This document shows, piece after piece, positions 34,920 to 44,760 of a DNA stretch of 64,000 nt. Source of the DNA: Pelomonas sp. BJYL3 (lineage in GTDB: Bacteria; Pseudomonadota; Gammaproteobacteria; Burkholderiales; Burkholderiaceae_C). Numbering within the stretch: the first letter of the stretch is position 1; the number at the start of each line of letters is the position of its first letter. The stretch is from NCBI RefSeq assembly GCF_027257975.1, contig NZ_JANZKX010000001.1:868001-932000 (forward strand). The letters run 5' to 3'. A program made the position numbers and the translations under genes. A model generated the notes under the pieces. It searched no databases. It was given only the letters and a program-made list of their open reading frames with translations, and was not told the DNA's origin.

Positions 34920-36401
34920 TCAGCGCTGCGCCACCGACTTCTCCCCCGTGACCGTGCGCAGCTCCGCCACCGTGACCGTGCGCGGCCCGTGCAGCGGCGC
35001 GATCTGCTCGACCTGCAGGCCCAGGCGCTCGATGTTCTGCAGCAGGTTCACGGTGTAGGGGTTGGGCGCGCCCGTGGGCGGCGTGGCCGTGGGGCCGGGG
35101 TTGTAGGCATCGGCCTGGATGGCGATCTTCTCGGCGGGCAGGTAGATCAGCGCGAAGGCGTCGTTGTGGCCGTTGCCGGCCAGCTCGTGCAGCTCGATGC
35201 GGCGCTGGCCGTCACTGATCACGTGGCGGCCCTGGAACGTCTCGAACTGCGCCCGGCGGCCGGAGCGGGACAGGGCGTCCGGATTGAGCGTGTGTGGCTG
35301 CGCCCAGGCCTGCTCGAAGAAGGGCTTGTTGGCCGCGACCGTCACCACCGTGGCGCCGGCATCGACCAGGGTGCGCAGGCCGCCGGCGTGGTCGAAGTGG
35401 GCATGGGTGTTGATCACGTAGCGGACCGGCTTGGCGGGCAGGCGCTCGCGGATGGCGGCCAGCAGGGCCAGGGAGCGCTCCTCGCTCTGCGGCGCCTCGA
35501 CCAGCACCAGGTGGTCGCGCTGCTCGACGAGCACGCTGTGGTGCGTGCCCCCCGTCAGGTAGTGCACGCCGCTGGCCAGGGCCTTCCATTCGACCTTGGG
35601 CGCGGGCGACTGCGTCTGGCGGGCCTCCGCCGGGGCCTCGATGCCACCCGCACGCCCGGGCCGCACCTGGCTCACCTGCAGATCCAGCACCGGGTGCCCG
35701 CCCTGCAGGCGCAGCACGCGTGCGGGGAAGCGCAGGCCGCCGAAGTCGCGGTACTGCTCGAAGCGCGTCTCCAGCGGGGTGTCGCCCAGCACAGGGCTGT
35801 CGACGAGGGTACGCACGCGCTCGAGATCGCCCTGCGCATTGATCCAGCCCTCGTAGGGCACGCCCGTCTTGGTCTTGAAGCTGACGCGCGTGAGGGCGCC
35901 GTCACGGCTGATGCTGGCGCCGGCTTCGCGCGCGGCGCGCACAAAGCCCTGGGGCGTGGACCACAGCTCGGCCTGGCGCTCGGCCACCGCGGCGGGCTGG
36001 GCGCTCACGGCGCCGGGCTGGCCGTTGGCCGCCACCGCGCGGTTCCAGGCCCAGGCGCCCAGCACGGCCTGGTCCACCTGCTGGTCCACGGGCGTGGGCC
36101 GGGCGCGGCCGGGCTCGACGATCTGCCGGCGGGTCTGCTGCACTTGCGCGGCCTGGGCGGGGAAGTCCAGCTCGGCGTGGTAGCGCAGCAGCTCGAAGGC
36201 CGGCCAGGCCTGGCCCGGCGCGGGCGCCTGGCCGAACTGGTACCAGCGGCCCTGGGCGTCGATGCTCAGCCGGGTCGCGGCCTCACCGCCCAGCGAGCGC
36301 TCGACGGCGGCCAGGTCCAGGGGCGGCGTGCTGGCACAGCCGGCCAGGGCCAGGGTCGCGGCCAGGGCCAGCGGAGCGAAGGGGTGAAGGGAAGCGCGCA
36401 T
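34920..36401 (-). CDS. MBL-fold metallo-hydrolase lipoprotein
   Basis: The protein has 493 residues. The start at 36401 (MRASLHPF) gives a lipoprotein signal with lipobox LAGC. The first ~270 residues are a beta-rich domain of unknown function. The metallo-beta-lactamase fold follows, with the zinc motif NTHAHFDHAGG. Other metal ligands are expected in GNGHNDAF and QADAYNPG. The family covers lactonases, thioesterases and sulfatases, and the substrate is unknown. The gene is divergent from sbp. Confidence 0.8.
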   Translation of the reverse strand: MRASLHPFAPLALAATLALAGCASTPPLDLAAVERSLGGEAATRLSIDAQGRWYQFGQAPAPGQAWPAFELLRYHAELDFPAQAAQVQQTRRQIVEPGRARPTPVDQQVDQAVLGAWAWNRAVAANGQPGAVSAQPAAVAERQAELWSTPQGFVRAAREAGASISRDGALTRVSFKTKTGVPYEGWINAQGDLERVRTLVDSPVLGDTPLETRFEQYRDFGGLRFPARVLRLQGGHPVLDLQVSQVRPGRAGGIEAPAEARQTQSPAPKVEWKALASGVHYLTGGTHHSVLVEQRDHLVLVEAPQSEERSLALLAAIRERLPAKPVRYVINTHAHFDHAGGLRTLVDAGATVVTVAANKPFFEQAWAQPHTLNPDALSRSGRRAQFETFQGRHVISDGQRRIELHELAGNGHNDAFALIYLPAEKIAIQADAYNPGPTATPPTGAPNPYTVNLLQNIERLGLQVEQIAPLHGPRTVTVAELRTVTGEKSVAQR

Positions 36402-36497
36402 GCAATGTCCTTGATGAAGAGCGGCGGATGGGCGCAGTGACGCAAGTTGCATACCTGCCGCTGCGGGCCGCCCCGCGCCGTACTCGTCGCCTTTGCA

Positions 36498-36512
36498 GCA
36501 AGGCCTGACCCC
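36498..36512 (-). repeat. REP-like repeat upstream of sbp
   Basis: GCAAGGCCTGACCCC differs from the consensus by one base. It lies in the ~330-base gap between the MBL gene and sbp, which otherwise holds their divergent promoters. Confidence 0.6.
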
Positions 36513-36729
36513 GGCCTGCGTCATTTCCAGCACCCCGGCGCCGGCCTGCTGGCTTGCGTGCAGCCCCGATGCCATCGGGCCCGCCGCTGCATATGCATCT
36601 GCAATTTGCTTTGTTCCTGCACTGCGCCCGGGCCACCAGACTGCGAGGCCTGGCAGCAACAAGCCGCAGACGAAGCGCCGACTGCCAACTCACACGATCC
36701 GCAGCCCCCGACATCACCCAGAGACCACC

Positions 36730-37740
36730 ATGACGACCCTGCTCCAAAAGACCCTCCTCGCCGCCGCCCTGGCCGCCAGCAGCGCCGTGGCCTTCGCCAA
36801 GGACATCACCCTGCTCAACGTTTCCTACGACCCGACGCGTGAGCTCTACCAGGAGTACAACGCCGCCTTCGCCAAGTACTGGAAGGCCAGGACGGGGGAC
36901 ACCGTCAGCGTCAAGGCCTCGCACGGTGGCTCGGGCAAGCAGGCGCGCTCGGTGATCGATGGCCTGGAGGCCGACGTCGTGACCCTGGCCCTGGCCTATG
37001 ACATCGACGCCATCGCCAACGAAGGCGGCAAGCTGGTCAATCCCGACTGGCAGGGCAAGTTCAAGCACAACAGCACGCCCTACTCCTCCACCATCATCTT
37101 CCTGGTGCGCAAGGGCAATCCCAAGGGCATCAAGAGCTTTGCCGACCTGGCCAAGCCCGGCGTGGGCGTGATCACCGCCAATCCCAAGACCTCGGGCGGC
37201 GCGCGCTGGGCCTATCTGGCCGCCTATGGCGATGCGCTGCTGCAGCCTGGCGGCAATGACGCCAAGGCCAAGGACTACATCGGCAAGGTCTTCGCCAACG
37301 TGCCGGTGCTGGACTCCGGCGCCCGCGGCGCCACGGTGACCTTTGCCGAGCGCGGCATCGGCGACGTGCTGCTGTCCTGGGAGAACGAGGCCGGCCTGGT
37401 GCTGAAGGAATTCGGCCCCGAGAAGTTCGAGGTGGTCTACCCGCCCAGCAGCATCCTGGCCGAGCCCCCGGTGGCCGTGGTCGACAAGGTCGTGGACAAG
37501 CGCGGCACCCGCGAGGTCGCCCAGGCCTACCTGGACTACCTCTACTCCGACGAGGGCCAGGACATCGCCGGCAAGAACTTCTACCGCCCCAGCAGCCCCA
37601 AGGCGGCCGCCAAGTACGCCAAGCAGTTCCCGGCCCTCAAGCTCTTCACCATCAACGACGTCTTCGGCGGCTGGACCAAGGCGCAGAAGACCCACTTCGC
37701 CGATGGTGGCGTGTTCGACCAGGTCTACACCAAGAAGTAA
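36730..37740 (+). CDS. sbp: Sulfate-binding periplasmic protein Sbp
   Basis: The protein has 336 residues. The start at 36730 ([20 protein letters not shown]) gives a signal peptide ending AFAKDIT. The mature N-terminus [20 protein letters not shown], the loop [13 protein letters not shown] and [12 protein letters not shown] are typical of Sbp/CysP proteins, which bind sulfate or thiosulfate. The CysTWA channel genes are absent here, so the partner must lie elsewhere. The next gene is exbB, 23 bases on. Confidence 0.9.
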   Translation: MTTLLQKTLLAAALAASSAVAFAKDITLLNVSYDPTRELYQEYNAAFAKYWKARTGDTVSVKASHGGSGKQARSVIDGLEADVVTLALAYDIDAIANEGGKLVNPDWQGKFKHNSTPYSSTIIFLVRKGNPKGIKSFADLAKPGVGVITANPKTSGGARWAYLAAYGDALLQPGGNDAKAKDYIGKVFANVPVLDSGARGATVTFAERGIGDVLLSWENEAGLVLKEFGPEKFEVVYPPSSILAEPPVAVVDKVVDKRGTREVAQAYLDYLYSDEGQDIAGKNFYRPSSPKAAAKYAKQFPALKLFTINDVFGGWTKAQKTHFADGGVFDQVYTKK

Positions 37741-37763
37741 GCAAGACAGCAAGCGAGGCCCCC

Positions 37764-38570
37764 ATGCGTTCCAAGCACTTCTCCCTCCGATCCAGCCGCG
37801 CCCTGCTCGTGGCCACGGGCCTGCTGGCCCTGGCCTGGGCTGCACAGGCCCAGGACCCCGCAGCGGCGGCCAGCGCCGTGAAGGCGGCCACCAGTGCCGC
37901 CACCGCTGCGGCCCCCGGCGAAGACCCCTACAGCGTCGGCGCGCTGTGGGCCCAGAGCAGCGGCGTGCAGCGCACGGTGCTGGCCCTGCTGGCCGTCATG
38001 AGCGTGGGCAGCTGGTTCATCCTGATCACCAAGACCATCGAGCAGCTGCGCATAGTCCGCCAGGGCAAGGCGGCGCAGGAGCAGTTCTGGGGCAGCAACA
38101 CCGTGCGCGAAGGCGCCGAGGTGCTGGCCCAGGACAGCCCCTTCCGCTTCATCGCCGAGGCCGGGCTGGACGCCACCGCCAAGCACCAGCGCCTGGCCCG
38201 CCACATCGGCCTCAACGAGTGGGTGAGCCTGGCCATCGAGCGTGCCGTGGAGAAGGTGCAGGGCTCGCAGCAGAAGGGCCTGGCCTTTCTGGCTGCCGTC
38301 AGCTCGACCGCGCCCTTCGTGGGCCTCTTCGGCACGGTCTGGGGCATCTACCACGCGCTGACGGCCATCGGCGCCGCCGGCCAGGCCTCCATCGACAAGG
38401 TGGCCGGCCCGGTGGGCGAGGCGCTCATCATGACCGCCATCGGCCTGGCCGTGGCCGTGCCCGCCCTGCTGGGCTACAACTGGCTGGCCCGCCGCAACAA
38501 GGCCACGCTGGACAGCGTGCAGCACTTCGGCGACGAGCTGCACACGGCCCTGCTGGCCCAGTCCGCCTGA
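37764..38570 (+). CDS. exbB: TonB-system biopolymer transport protein ExbB
   Basis: The protein has 268 residues, with a signal-like N-terminus, then three membrane helices. The MotA/ExbB motif VSSTAPFVGLFGTVWGIYHA and the helix GEALIMTAIGLAVAVPALLG are present. ExbB and ExbD form the proton-driven motor for TonB. The Ala-rich periplasmic leader (VKAATSAATAA) is common in this group. Confidence 0.95.
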   Translation: MRSKHFSLRSSRALLVATGLLALAWAAQAQDPAAAASAVKAATSAATAAAPGEDPYSVGALWAQSSGVQRTVLALLAVMSVGSWFILITKTIEQLRIVRQGKAAQEQFWGSNTVREGAEVLAQDSPFRFIAEAGLDATAKHQRLARHIGLNEWVSLAIERAVEKVQGSQQKGLAFLAAVSSTAPFVGLFGTVWGIYHALTAIGAAGQASIDKVAGPVGEALIMTAIGLAVAVPALLGYNWLARRNKATLDSVQHFGDELHTALLAQSA

Positions 38571-38586
38571 GCCCGGGAGCCCTGCC

Positions 38587-39012
38587 ATGGCCCGCAAGAA
38601 GTCACGCCGCCTCGAAGACGACGAGATCGTCTCCGCCATCAACACCACGCCGCTCGTGGACGTGATGCTGGTGCTGCTCATCATCTTCCTGATCACCATC
38701 CCGGTCGTGAACTTCTCGGTGCCGGTGAGCCTGCCCAAGGAGCGCAACGAGGTGCGCGAGAGCCGGCCCGAGAACATCGTGATCAGCGTCGACGCCCAGG
38801 GCGAGACCTACTGGTTCGACGCCCATTTGAGCGGCAGCGAGGCCCTGGTGGAGCGGCTCAAGGCGGTGGCGCAGCAGTCGCCCCAGCCCGAGGTGCACAT
38901 CCGCGGCGACCTCGATGCCAACTACGACTCCGTGGGCCGCATCGTCTACGCCTGCCAGCGCGCCGGCATCGCCAAGGTGGGCTTCATCACCGAACCGCCG
39001 TCGCGCAGCTGA
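38587..39012 (+). CDS. exbD: ExbD-type protein, first copy
   Basis: The protein has 141 residues. One membrane helix (NTTPLVDVMLVLLIIFLITI) carries the conserved proton-path aspartate. The periplasmic part includes VHIRGDLDANY. It starts 16 bases after exbB. Confidence 0.9.
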   Translation: MARKKSRRLEDDEIVSAINTTPLVDVMLVLLIIFLITIPVVNFSVPVSLPKERNEVRESRPENIVISVDAQGETYWFDAHLSGSEALVERLKAVAQQSPQPEVHIRGDLDANYDSVGRIVYACQRAGIAKVGFITEPPSRS

Positions 39013-39057
39013 AGCCGCGGCCCCAGCCATCCACTCATCCACGCACAAGGAGTTGCC

Positions 39058-39495
39058 ATGGGCATGAACATCCCGAGCGCCAAGCGGCGCGGCGAGCCCG
39101 ACATCATCATCGACATCAACACCACGCCCCTGATCGACGTGATGCTGGTGCTGCTGGTGATGCTGATCATCACCATCCCCATCCAGCTGCATGCAGTGAA
39201 CCTGAACCTGCCCCTGGGCCAGCCGCCGGTGAGCCTGGTGAAGCCCGAGGTGCTGAAGATCGACGTGGACGCGCACAACGTGATCTACCTGAACGGCACG
39301 CCCGTGGCCGGCGGCAAGCCCGAGCTGCTGAGCCGCCTGCACGAGGCCGCGGCGCAGCCGGTGCAGCCCGAAGTCCATCTGCGTGCAGACCGGCAGGCCA
39401 AGTACAACACCTTCGCCGAGGTGATGGTGGCGGTGAACCAGGTCGGCCTGTCCAAGGTCGGCGTGGTGGGCAGCGAGCAGTTCATCACCCAGTGA
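39058..39495 (+). CDS. exbD: ExbD-type protein, second copy
   Basis: The protein has 145 residues, with helix NTTPLIDVMLVLLVMLIITI and the same aspartate. Two ExbD paralogues after one ExbB are known from Xanthomonas-type TonB operons. Here they are about half identical by eye. The second ends 12 bases before tonB. Confidence 0.9.
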   Translation: MGMNIPSAKRRGEPDIIIDINTTPLIDVMLVLLVMLIITIPIQLHAVNLNLPLGQPPVSLVKPEVLKIDVDAHNVIYLNGTPVAGGKPELLSRLHEAAAQPVQPEVHLRADRQAKYNTFAEVMVAVNQVGLSKVGVVGSEQFITQ

Positions 39496-39507
39496 GGAGT
39501 CCTTCCC

Positions 39508-40194
39508 ATGAGCGCCATCCTGCCGCCCGGCGGCTTCCATCCCCTGCGTGAATCCACCCCGCGACTGCAGACGCCCGGCGGCAAGCCCGGCACCGGCCTG
39601 GCCATCGTCGTGGGCCTGCATGTGCTGCTGGGCTATGCCATTGCCAGCGGACTGGCCCGCGAGGTGATCGACGTGGTCAAGAAGCCGCTGGAGGCGGCCG
39701 TGATCGTCGAGCTGCCACCGCCGCCGCCGCCCCGGGTCGAGAAGATCAAGGAGATCGTCAAGAGCGAGGTCCCGCCGCCGCCCGCCTTTGTGCCGCCCCC
39801 CGAGGTCGCCGTGCCGCCCTCGCCCGCGCCGGTGATCACGCAGACGCAGGCGGAGCCGCCCCGGGCGCCGGTGGAGATCGCGCCGCCGGCCCCGCCCGCC
39901 CCGCCGCCGGTGGTGGCCAAGCCGGAGCCGGTCAAGCAGGACATCACCCTGGCCTGCCCCGGCTACCAGGCCACCATCGCCCAGGCGCTGGAGGATGCCT
40001 TCGACCGCGTGGGCATCACCGGGACGGTCCGCACCCTGATCAAGCTGCGCGGCAGCCAGATCGTGGAGGTGGTCCCGCAGTCCGGCCCGCAGGCCTATTT
40101 CAAGTACCTGGCGCCGGCCATCAAGCGCATCAAGTGCGCCTCGCAGGGCGCTGACGAGGTGCATGTGGTGCTGGACGTGAACTTCGCCAAGTAA
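39508..40194 (+). CDS. tonB: Energy transducer TonB
   Basis: The protein has 228 residues. One N-terminal membrane helix (~34-52), then a proline-rich spanning region (ELPPPPPPRVEKIKE, PPPAFVPPPEVAVPPSPAPV). The C-terminal ~75 residues form a TonB-like domain, with an unusual cysteine pair (LACPGYQ, KCASQG). The order sbp-exbB-exbD-exbD-tonB with short gaps is one operon, ended by a strong terminator. Confidence 0.9.
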   Translation: MSAILPPGGFHPLRESTPRLQTPGGKPGTGLAIVVGLHVLLGYAIASGLAREVIDVVKKPLEAAVIVELPPPPPPRVEKIKEIVKSEVPPPPAFVPPPEVAVPPSPAPVITQTQAEPPRAPVEIAPPAPPAPPPVVAKPEPVKQDITLACPGYQATIAQALEDAFDRVGITGTVRTLIKLRGSQIVEVVPQSGPQAYFKYLAPAIKRIKCASQGADEVHVVLDVNFAK

Positions 40195-40207
40195 GCCCCT
40201 CCTCCCG

Positions 40208-40248
40208 ACACCCCCGCCGGACTGCGTGCCGCGGGGGTGTTTTGTTTT
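40208..40248 (+). terminator. Rho-independent terminator after tonB
   Basis: Perfect 10-bp stem ACACCCCCGC / GCGGGGGTGT with a 13-base loop is followed by TTTGTTTT, 14 bases past the tonB stop. Confidence 0.9.
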
Positions 40249-40261
40249 CCAAACCCCTCAG

Positions 40262-40288
40262 GCAAGACCTGACGCAAGACCTGACCCC
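40262..40288 (-). repeat. Tandem REP-like repeats upstream of the sulfatase gene
   Basis: GCAAGACCTGAC (40262-40273) is followed directly by GCAAGACCTGACCCC (40274-40288). They lie 13 bases before the sulfatase ATG, a zone that should contain its ribosome-binding site. The second copy runs into CCGGAG. Confidence 0.7.
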
Positions 40289-40300
40289 GGAGATCCATCC

Positions 40301-41728
40301 ATGTCTCGACACCGTCCCCCGCCCTCTCAAGGCCCCTCTCAACGCCGCCGCCTGTTGCAGGGCCTCGGCGGCCTGGCCCTGGGCTCGGCCCTGCCAAGCG
40401 CCAGCGAGGCTCAAGCTGAGGCACCGCCCAACATCGTCTTCATCCTGGCCGACGACATGGGCTACGCCGACCTGGGCGTCTACGGCCAGCGCGACTTCGC
40501 CACGCCCCACCTGGACCGCCTGGCCAGCCAGGGCATCCGCTTCACCCAGGGCTACGCCAACTCGGCCGTGTGCTCGGCCACGCGCTTCGGCCTGATCACC
40601 GGCCGCTACCAGTACCGCCTGCGCGGCGGCCTGGAGGAACCCATCGGCGGGGTCGGCGAGCAGCTGGGCCTGCCGCCCGAGCACCCCACCCTGCCCTCGC
40701 TGCTCAAGCGCCAGGGCTACCGCACGGCCCTGATCGGCAAATGGCACCTGGGCTCGCTGCCCAAGTTCGGGCCCCTGAAGAGCGGCTACGACGAGTTCTT
40801 CGGCAATGTGGGCGGCGCGGTGGACTACTTCACCCACAAGGCCGGCGTGGGCGCGGACCTGCCGCCGGGGCTCTACGAAGGTGAGACGCCGGTCGAGGCC
40901 GTGGGCTACTACACCGACCTCATCGCCGAGAAGGCGCAGGGCTTCCTGAAGCGGCAGAGCGCGCGGCAGCCCTTCTTCCTCTCCCTGCACTTCACGGCGC
41001 CGCACTGGCCCTGGGAAGGCCCGGGGGACGAGGCCGTCTCGCGCAAGCTCAAGAACCTCAGCCACACGGACGGCGGCAGCCTGCAGAAGTACGGCGAGAT
41101 CGTCGGCGCACTGGACGCCGCGGTGGGCCGCGTGCTGGAGACGCTGGAGCAGCAGGGCCTGGCCCGCAACACCCTCGTCGTCTTCACCAGCGACAACGGC
41201 GGCGAGCGCTTTAGCAACACCTGGCCCTTCTCCGGCCAGAAGTCCGAGCTGCTGGAAGGCGGCATCCGCGTGCCCACCCTGCTGCGCTGGCCCGCGCGCG
41301 TGAAGCCTGGCCAGGTGAGCGAGCAGGTGCTGATCAGCATGGACTGGCTGCCTACCCTGCTGTCCGCCGCGGGCACGGCGCCCGATGCGGCCTATCCCAG
41401 CGACGGCCGCAACCTGCTGCCGCAGGTCCTGGGCCAGGCCGCCCCCGTCGAGCGCACACTGTTCTGGCGCTACAAGGCCGGCGGCCAGCGCGCGCTGCGC
41501 AGCGGGGACTGGAAGTACCTGCGCATCCGCGGCAACGAGTTCCTCTTCCGCCTGGACCAGGACGCCCGCGAGCGTGCCAACCTCGCCCAGCGCGAGCCGG
41601 CGCGCCTGGCGGCCCTGCGCCAGGCCTGGGAAGCCTGGGACGCGCAGATGCTGCCCATCACGCCCGAGGTGCGCACCTACCAGGTGACGGGCAAGGTGCA
41701 GGCGGACCGCCACGGCGTCGTCGACTGA
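40301..41728 (+). CDS. Tat-exported arylsulfatase-type sulfatase
   Basis: The protein has 475 residues. The start at 40301 gives a Tat-like signal (SQRRRLLQGLGGLALGS). The N-terminal metal motif is VFILADDMGYADLG. The formylglycine motif reads CSATR, with alanine in place of the usual proline but still fitting C-x-[PA]-x-R. TALIGKWHLG and TSDNGG complete the sulfatase pattern. It probably hydrolyses a sulfate ester in the periplasm. It follows the tonB operon and converges with a TonB-dependent receptor gene. Confidence 0.9.
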   Translation: MSRHRPPPSQGPSQRRRLLQGLGGLALGSALPSASEAQAEAPPNIVFILADDMGYADLGVYGQRDFATPHLDRLASQGIRFTQGYANSAVCSATRFGLITGRYQYRLRGGLEEPIGGVGEQLGLPPEHPTLPSLLKRQGYRTALIGKWHLGSLPKFGPLKSGYDEFFGNVGGAVDYFTHKAGVGADLPPGLYEGETPVEAVGYYTDLIAEKAQGFLKRQSARQPFFLSLHFTAPHWPWEGPGDEAVSRKLKNLSHTDGGSLQKYGEIVGALDAAVGRVLETLEQQGLARNTLVVFTSDNGGERFSNTWPFSGQKSELLEGGIRVPTLLRWPARVKPGQVSEQVLISMDWLPTLLSAAGTAPDAAYPSDGRNLLPQVLGQAAPVERTLFWRYKAGGQRALRSGDWKYLRIRGNEFLFRLDQDARERANLAQREPARLAALRQAWEAWDAQMLPITPEVRTYQVTGKVQADRHGVVD

Positions 41729-41756
41729 TCACGCCACGGCGGGCCCAGAAAGAACA

Positions 41757-41786
41757 AGGGAGCGGTCCCCACCGCTCCCTTTTTTG
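41757..41786 (+). terminator. Rho-independent terminator after the sulfatase gene
   Basis: Perfect 10-bp stem AGGGAGCGGT / ACCGCTCCCT with loop CCCC is followed by TTTTT, about 30 bases past the stop. Confidence 0.9.
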
Positions 41787-41888
41787 TTGGCCCTGCAGAT
41801 CGGCCGCACCTCCTTGTCGTGTTTCAGTCCTCCGGTCCAAGCGCCGCGAAGCCCGGCCCCCAGGCCGGAGCAGCCGCGGCGCCCCTCC

Positions 41889-44567
41889 TCACACCTTGCC
41901 CGTGAAGACCAGGCTCACCGTGCGCGGGATGGCCGGCGCATAGCTGTTCCAGGTCTTGGACAACGGTGTCTTGTCGTTGAAGAGGTTCTTCACGACCAGG
42001 CTCACATCGAAGCTCTTGTCGCGGCGGCCCAGGCCGATGGCGTAGTCCGCCACCCAGGCCTTCGGGATCACCGAGTAGCTGGACAGCGCGTTGTCCGAGT
42101 AGAAGCTGCTCGTGAAGGCCACGTTGGCGCTGGTGTGGAACTCCTTGTCGCCCCAGACCGGGCGGCGGTAGTCCGCGCCGATGTTGAAGCTCAGCTTGGG
42201 CGCGCCGGCCAGGGGCTGGCCGCTGAGGTCGCGGTAGGGCGAGGCGCCCGCGTAGCCGTTCTCCACCGGCTGTGCGGCATTGGGGAAGCTGCGGTACTTG
42301 GCCAGGTTGTAGGCGCCGGCCACGCGGATCTGCGTGAAGGGCAGGCCCGCGTAGACCGCGTCCACCTCGATGCCGCTGACCCGCACCTTGGGCACATTGC
42401 CGGTGGCGCTGGTGTAGGCGAACTGGCCGTTGTTGTTCAGCGCCGTCGTGTACTCATCGACGATGCGCACCGACTGCTGGTAGTTCCTGATGTTGCTGAC
42501 GAAGACGTCGGCATTGACGATCAGCGTGCGCTTCAGCCAGGCGGACTTCAGGCCCAGCTCGAAGCTGTCGGTCTTCTCGGGCTCGACCTTGAAGGACACG
42601 CCGTTGACCACCTGCGAGATGCCTGCCTTCTCGCCATGCTGCCAGCTGAGATAGCCCGTGGCATCGGCGTTGAACTTGTAGCTGGGGCTGATGACCAGCG
42701 CCGGCTGCGTGGCCTTGTAAGGCTCGGCCTCGACCGGGTTGAAGATCACGCCCACCTGTGAGGCGCGGATGGCCTTGGCATAGGCGACCTGCTGCTTCTG
42801 GGCGGCGCTGAGACTCGCATAGGCCGCACCCGGCGTGGCCGTGACAGCCTTGCCGAAGTAGAGCTGGGCCACGCGGTCCGCGGTGCCCAGCTGGGTCGCC
42901 GTGTTCGTGGCATCCAGCTCACCCTTGGCGCTGTTGAGGAAGCCGCCCAGCGCGATGCCGTTGACGGCCGCCGGGTTCAGGTCGGTGCCCGAGCCATTGG
43001 ACTTGATCAGCGAGAAGGCCGTGTTGCGCCGGCTCTCCTGCGTGATGCGCAGGCCCGTGGTCACCGTGAGCTCAGGGCTCAGGTGCCAGTTGCCCTGGCC
43101 GAAGACGGCCGTGCTGGTGTTGCGGATGTACTGCTGGCCGGCCGGCGAGTTGAAGGCCATGTTGAGGTTGGCCAGCGAGTCCGCCAGCAGCTGGCGGCCC
43201 GAGGTGTCGGCGTCCAGGGCCTTGTACTGCGCATCGTTGGCATACCAGGCACCGGCGTCCGTGCCCCAGATCTTCTGGTACTCGGCGTCGTTCTTCACCT
43301 TGATCAGGTAGAGACCGGCCTGGTAGTCCAGCAGGCCGCCCAGCGGCGAGCTGACGCGCAGCTCCTGGCTCCACTGCTTGTAGTCGTTCCAGAAGCCGCC
43401 GGAGTTGCGGTGGATGTCGAAGGGCGTGCCCTCGTCGTTGACGGCGTTGAAGTGGTAGTCCTTGTACGCGCTGATGGAGGTGAGCTGGTGGCCGCTCTCC
43501 AGGCGGTAGTTCAGGTCCACCGTGGCGCCATGGCTGCCCGTGACCAGCGGGCGGGCGGCGTCGTTGTTGACCAGATTGCCGGTCTTGCCGCCGTAGTAGA
43601 AGTCGTCCTGCGTGAAGCCGGTGTTCTGCGTGAACCAGCGACGGCCGAGCTTGGTGCCGCTGTCGGTCTGCAGATTGGTGGCCGTGCCATTGCTGTAGGT
43701 CCGCGGCGTGGGCGTGTTGATGGTGCGGCCATTGGTGGCCTCGGCCGCGCGGGGCTGGGCGTCCAGTGCCAGGCGCGCGCTGAAGTCGCTGCTGGGCTTG
43801 AACAGGAACTGCACGCGGCCGGAGACGCGGTCGGTGTTGGTGTAGGTGTTGTCGCGGTTGAAGGCGTTGACGAGATCGCCCTTCTGGCGATTGACCGAGA
43901 CCACGCCGCGCCAGGCCAGCACCTCGTCCACCACGGGCCCGCCCGCGGCCACCCAGCCGGCCACGCCGTCGCGCTGGCTGAAGCTGACGTTGTAGTCCGC
44001 GGTGGGCGTGAAGCTGGGGCGGCGCGTGGTGATGTTGATCACGCCCAGGCTGGTGTTCTTGCCCAGCAGCGTGCCCTGGGGGCCGCGGGCGACCTCGACG
44101 GTGTCCACGTCAATGAAGTCGAAGCTGGAGCTCAGTGCGTTGTAGGCGTAGTTGACGCCATCGACGATCAGCCCGACCGACGGATCCTGCGCCTCCGTCT
44201 GCCCCACCTTGCCCACGCCACGGATGGAGATGCTGCTGGTGCGCTGGTTGCCCAGGTTCCAGGCGACGTTGGCGGCGCGCTTGGTGATGCTGTTGATGTC
44301 CGTCGCATTGAGGCGCTCCAGCTCATTGCCCTGGACCACGGAGACGGACAGCGGCACGTCCTGCAGCTTCTCGATGCGGTTGCGGCTGCGCACCGTCACG
44401 CCTTCGAGCTGGCGTTGCTCGACGGCGGGGGCCTCGGCGTTGGCTGCCGTCGCCGGAGCCTGCTGGGCCAGCGCCGGCAGGGCCACGAGGCTCAACAGCA
44501 GGGCAAGGGGCGTCGGTGCGAAGGGAGCGGAGCGGGAAGCCGCGTATCGTTGTTGTCGTGCTTTCAT
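41889..44567 (-). CDS. TonB-dependent outer-membrane receptor 1
   Basis: The protein has 892 residues. The start at 44567 (MKARQQRYAASRSAPF) gives a signal peptide ending at ALAQQAPA. EQRQLEGVTVRSRNR is the TonB-box region. The plug follows (DVPLSVSVVQGNELERLNAT, SIRGVGKVGQTEAQDPSVGL) and then a 22-strand barrel that ends in TVSLVFTGKV. Ligand is unknown. It is convergent with the sulfatase gene, so the pair may import and desulfate the same compound class. Confidence 0.9.
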   Translation of the reverse strand: MKARQQRYAASRSAPFAPTPLALLLSLVALPALAQQAPATAANAEAPAVEQRQLEGVTVRSRNRIEKLQDVPLSVSVVQGNELERLNATDINSITKRAANVAWNLGNQRTSSISIRGVGKVGQTEAQDPSVGLIVDGVNYAYNALSSSFDFIDVDTVEVARGPQGTLLGKNTSLGVINITTRRPSFTPTADYNVSFSQRDGVAGWVAAGGPVVDEVLAWRGVVSVNRQKGDLVNAFNRDNTYTNTDRVSGRVQFLFKPSSDFSARLALDAQPRAAEATNGRTINTPTPRTYSNGTATNLQTDSGTKLGRRWFTQNTGFTQDDFYYGGKTGNLVNNDAARPLVTGSHGATVDLNYRLESGHQLTSISAYKDYHFNAVNDEGTPFDIHRNSGGFWNDYKQWSQELRVSSPLGGLLDYQAGLYLIKVKNDAEYQKIWGTDAGAWYANDAQYKALDADTSGRQLLADSLANLNMAFNSPAGQQYIRNTSTAVFGQGNWHLSPELTVTTGLRITQESRRNTAFSLIKSNGSGTDLNPAAVNGIALGGFLNSAKGELDATNTATQLGTADRVAQLYFGKAVTATPGAAYASLSAAQKQQVAYAKAIRASQVGVIFNPVEAEPYKATQPALVISPSYKFNADATGYLSWQHGEKAGISQVVNGVSFKVEPEKTDSFELGLKSAWLKRTLIVNADVFVSNIRNYQQSVRIVDEYTTALNNNGQFAYTSATGNVPKVRVSGIEVDAVYAGLPFTQIRVAGAYNLAKYRSFPNAAQPVENGYAGASPYRDLSGQPLAGAPKLSFNIGADYRRPVWGDKEFHTSANVAFTSSFYSDNALSSYSVIPKAWVADYAIGLGRRDKSFDVSLVVKNLFNDKTPLSKTWNSYAPAIPRTVSLVFTGKV

Positions 44568-44760
44568 TTCTGGATTTCCTGCGTACGGATGGACAGTGAC
44601 GCCCTCTCGTCGCAAGCGCTGTACCCGGATGGAAAGCCGAGCAAGCTCATGCCCGCAGCGCAGAAGCCGGCCTCGCCAGGGCGATCGCTGCGGGGGAGCG
44701 GTGTCCGTGCCGCCCCGCAACGAGCACCGCACCGGGCGGCCCCGGCAGAGTGCGCGCTGC

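Noticed and set aside
40301-41728. Sulfatase inactive because its signature has Ala instead of Pro (CSATR).
   Set aside because: Formylglycine motifs with alanine in that place are known, and the metal-site motifs are intact.
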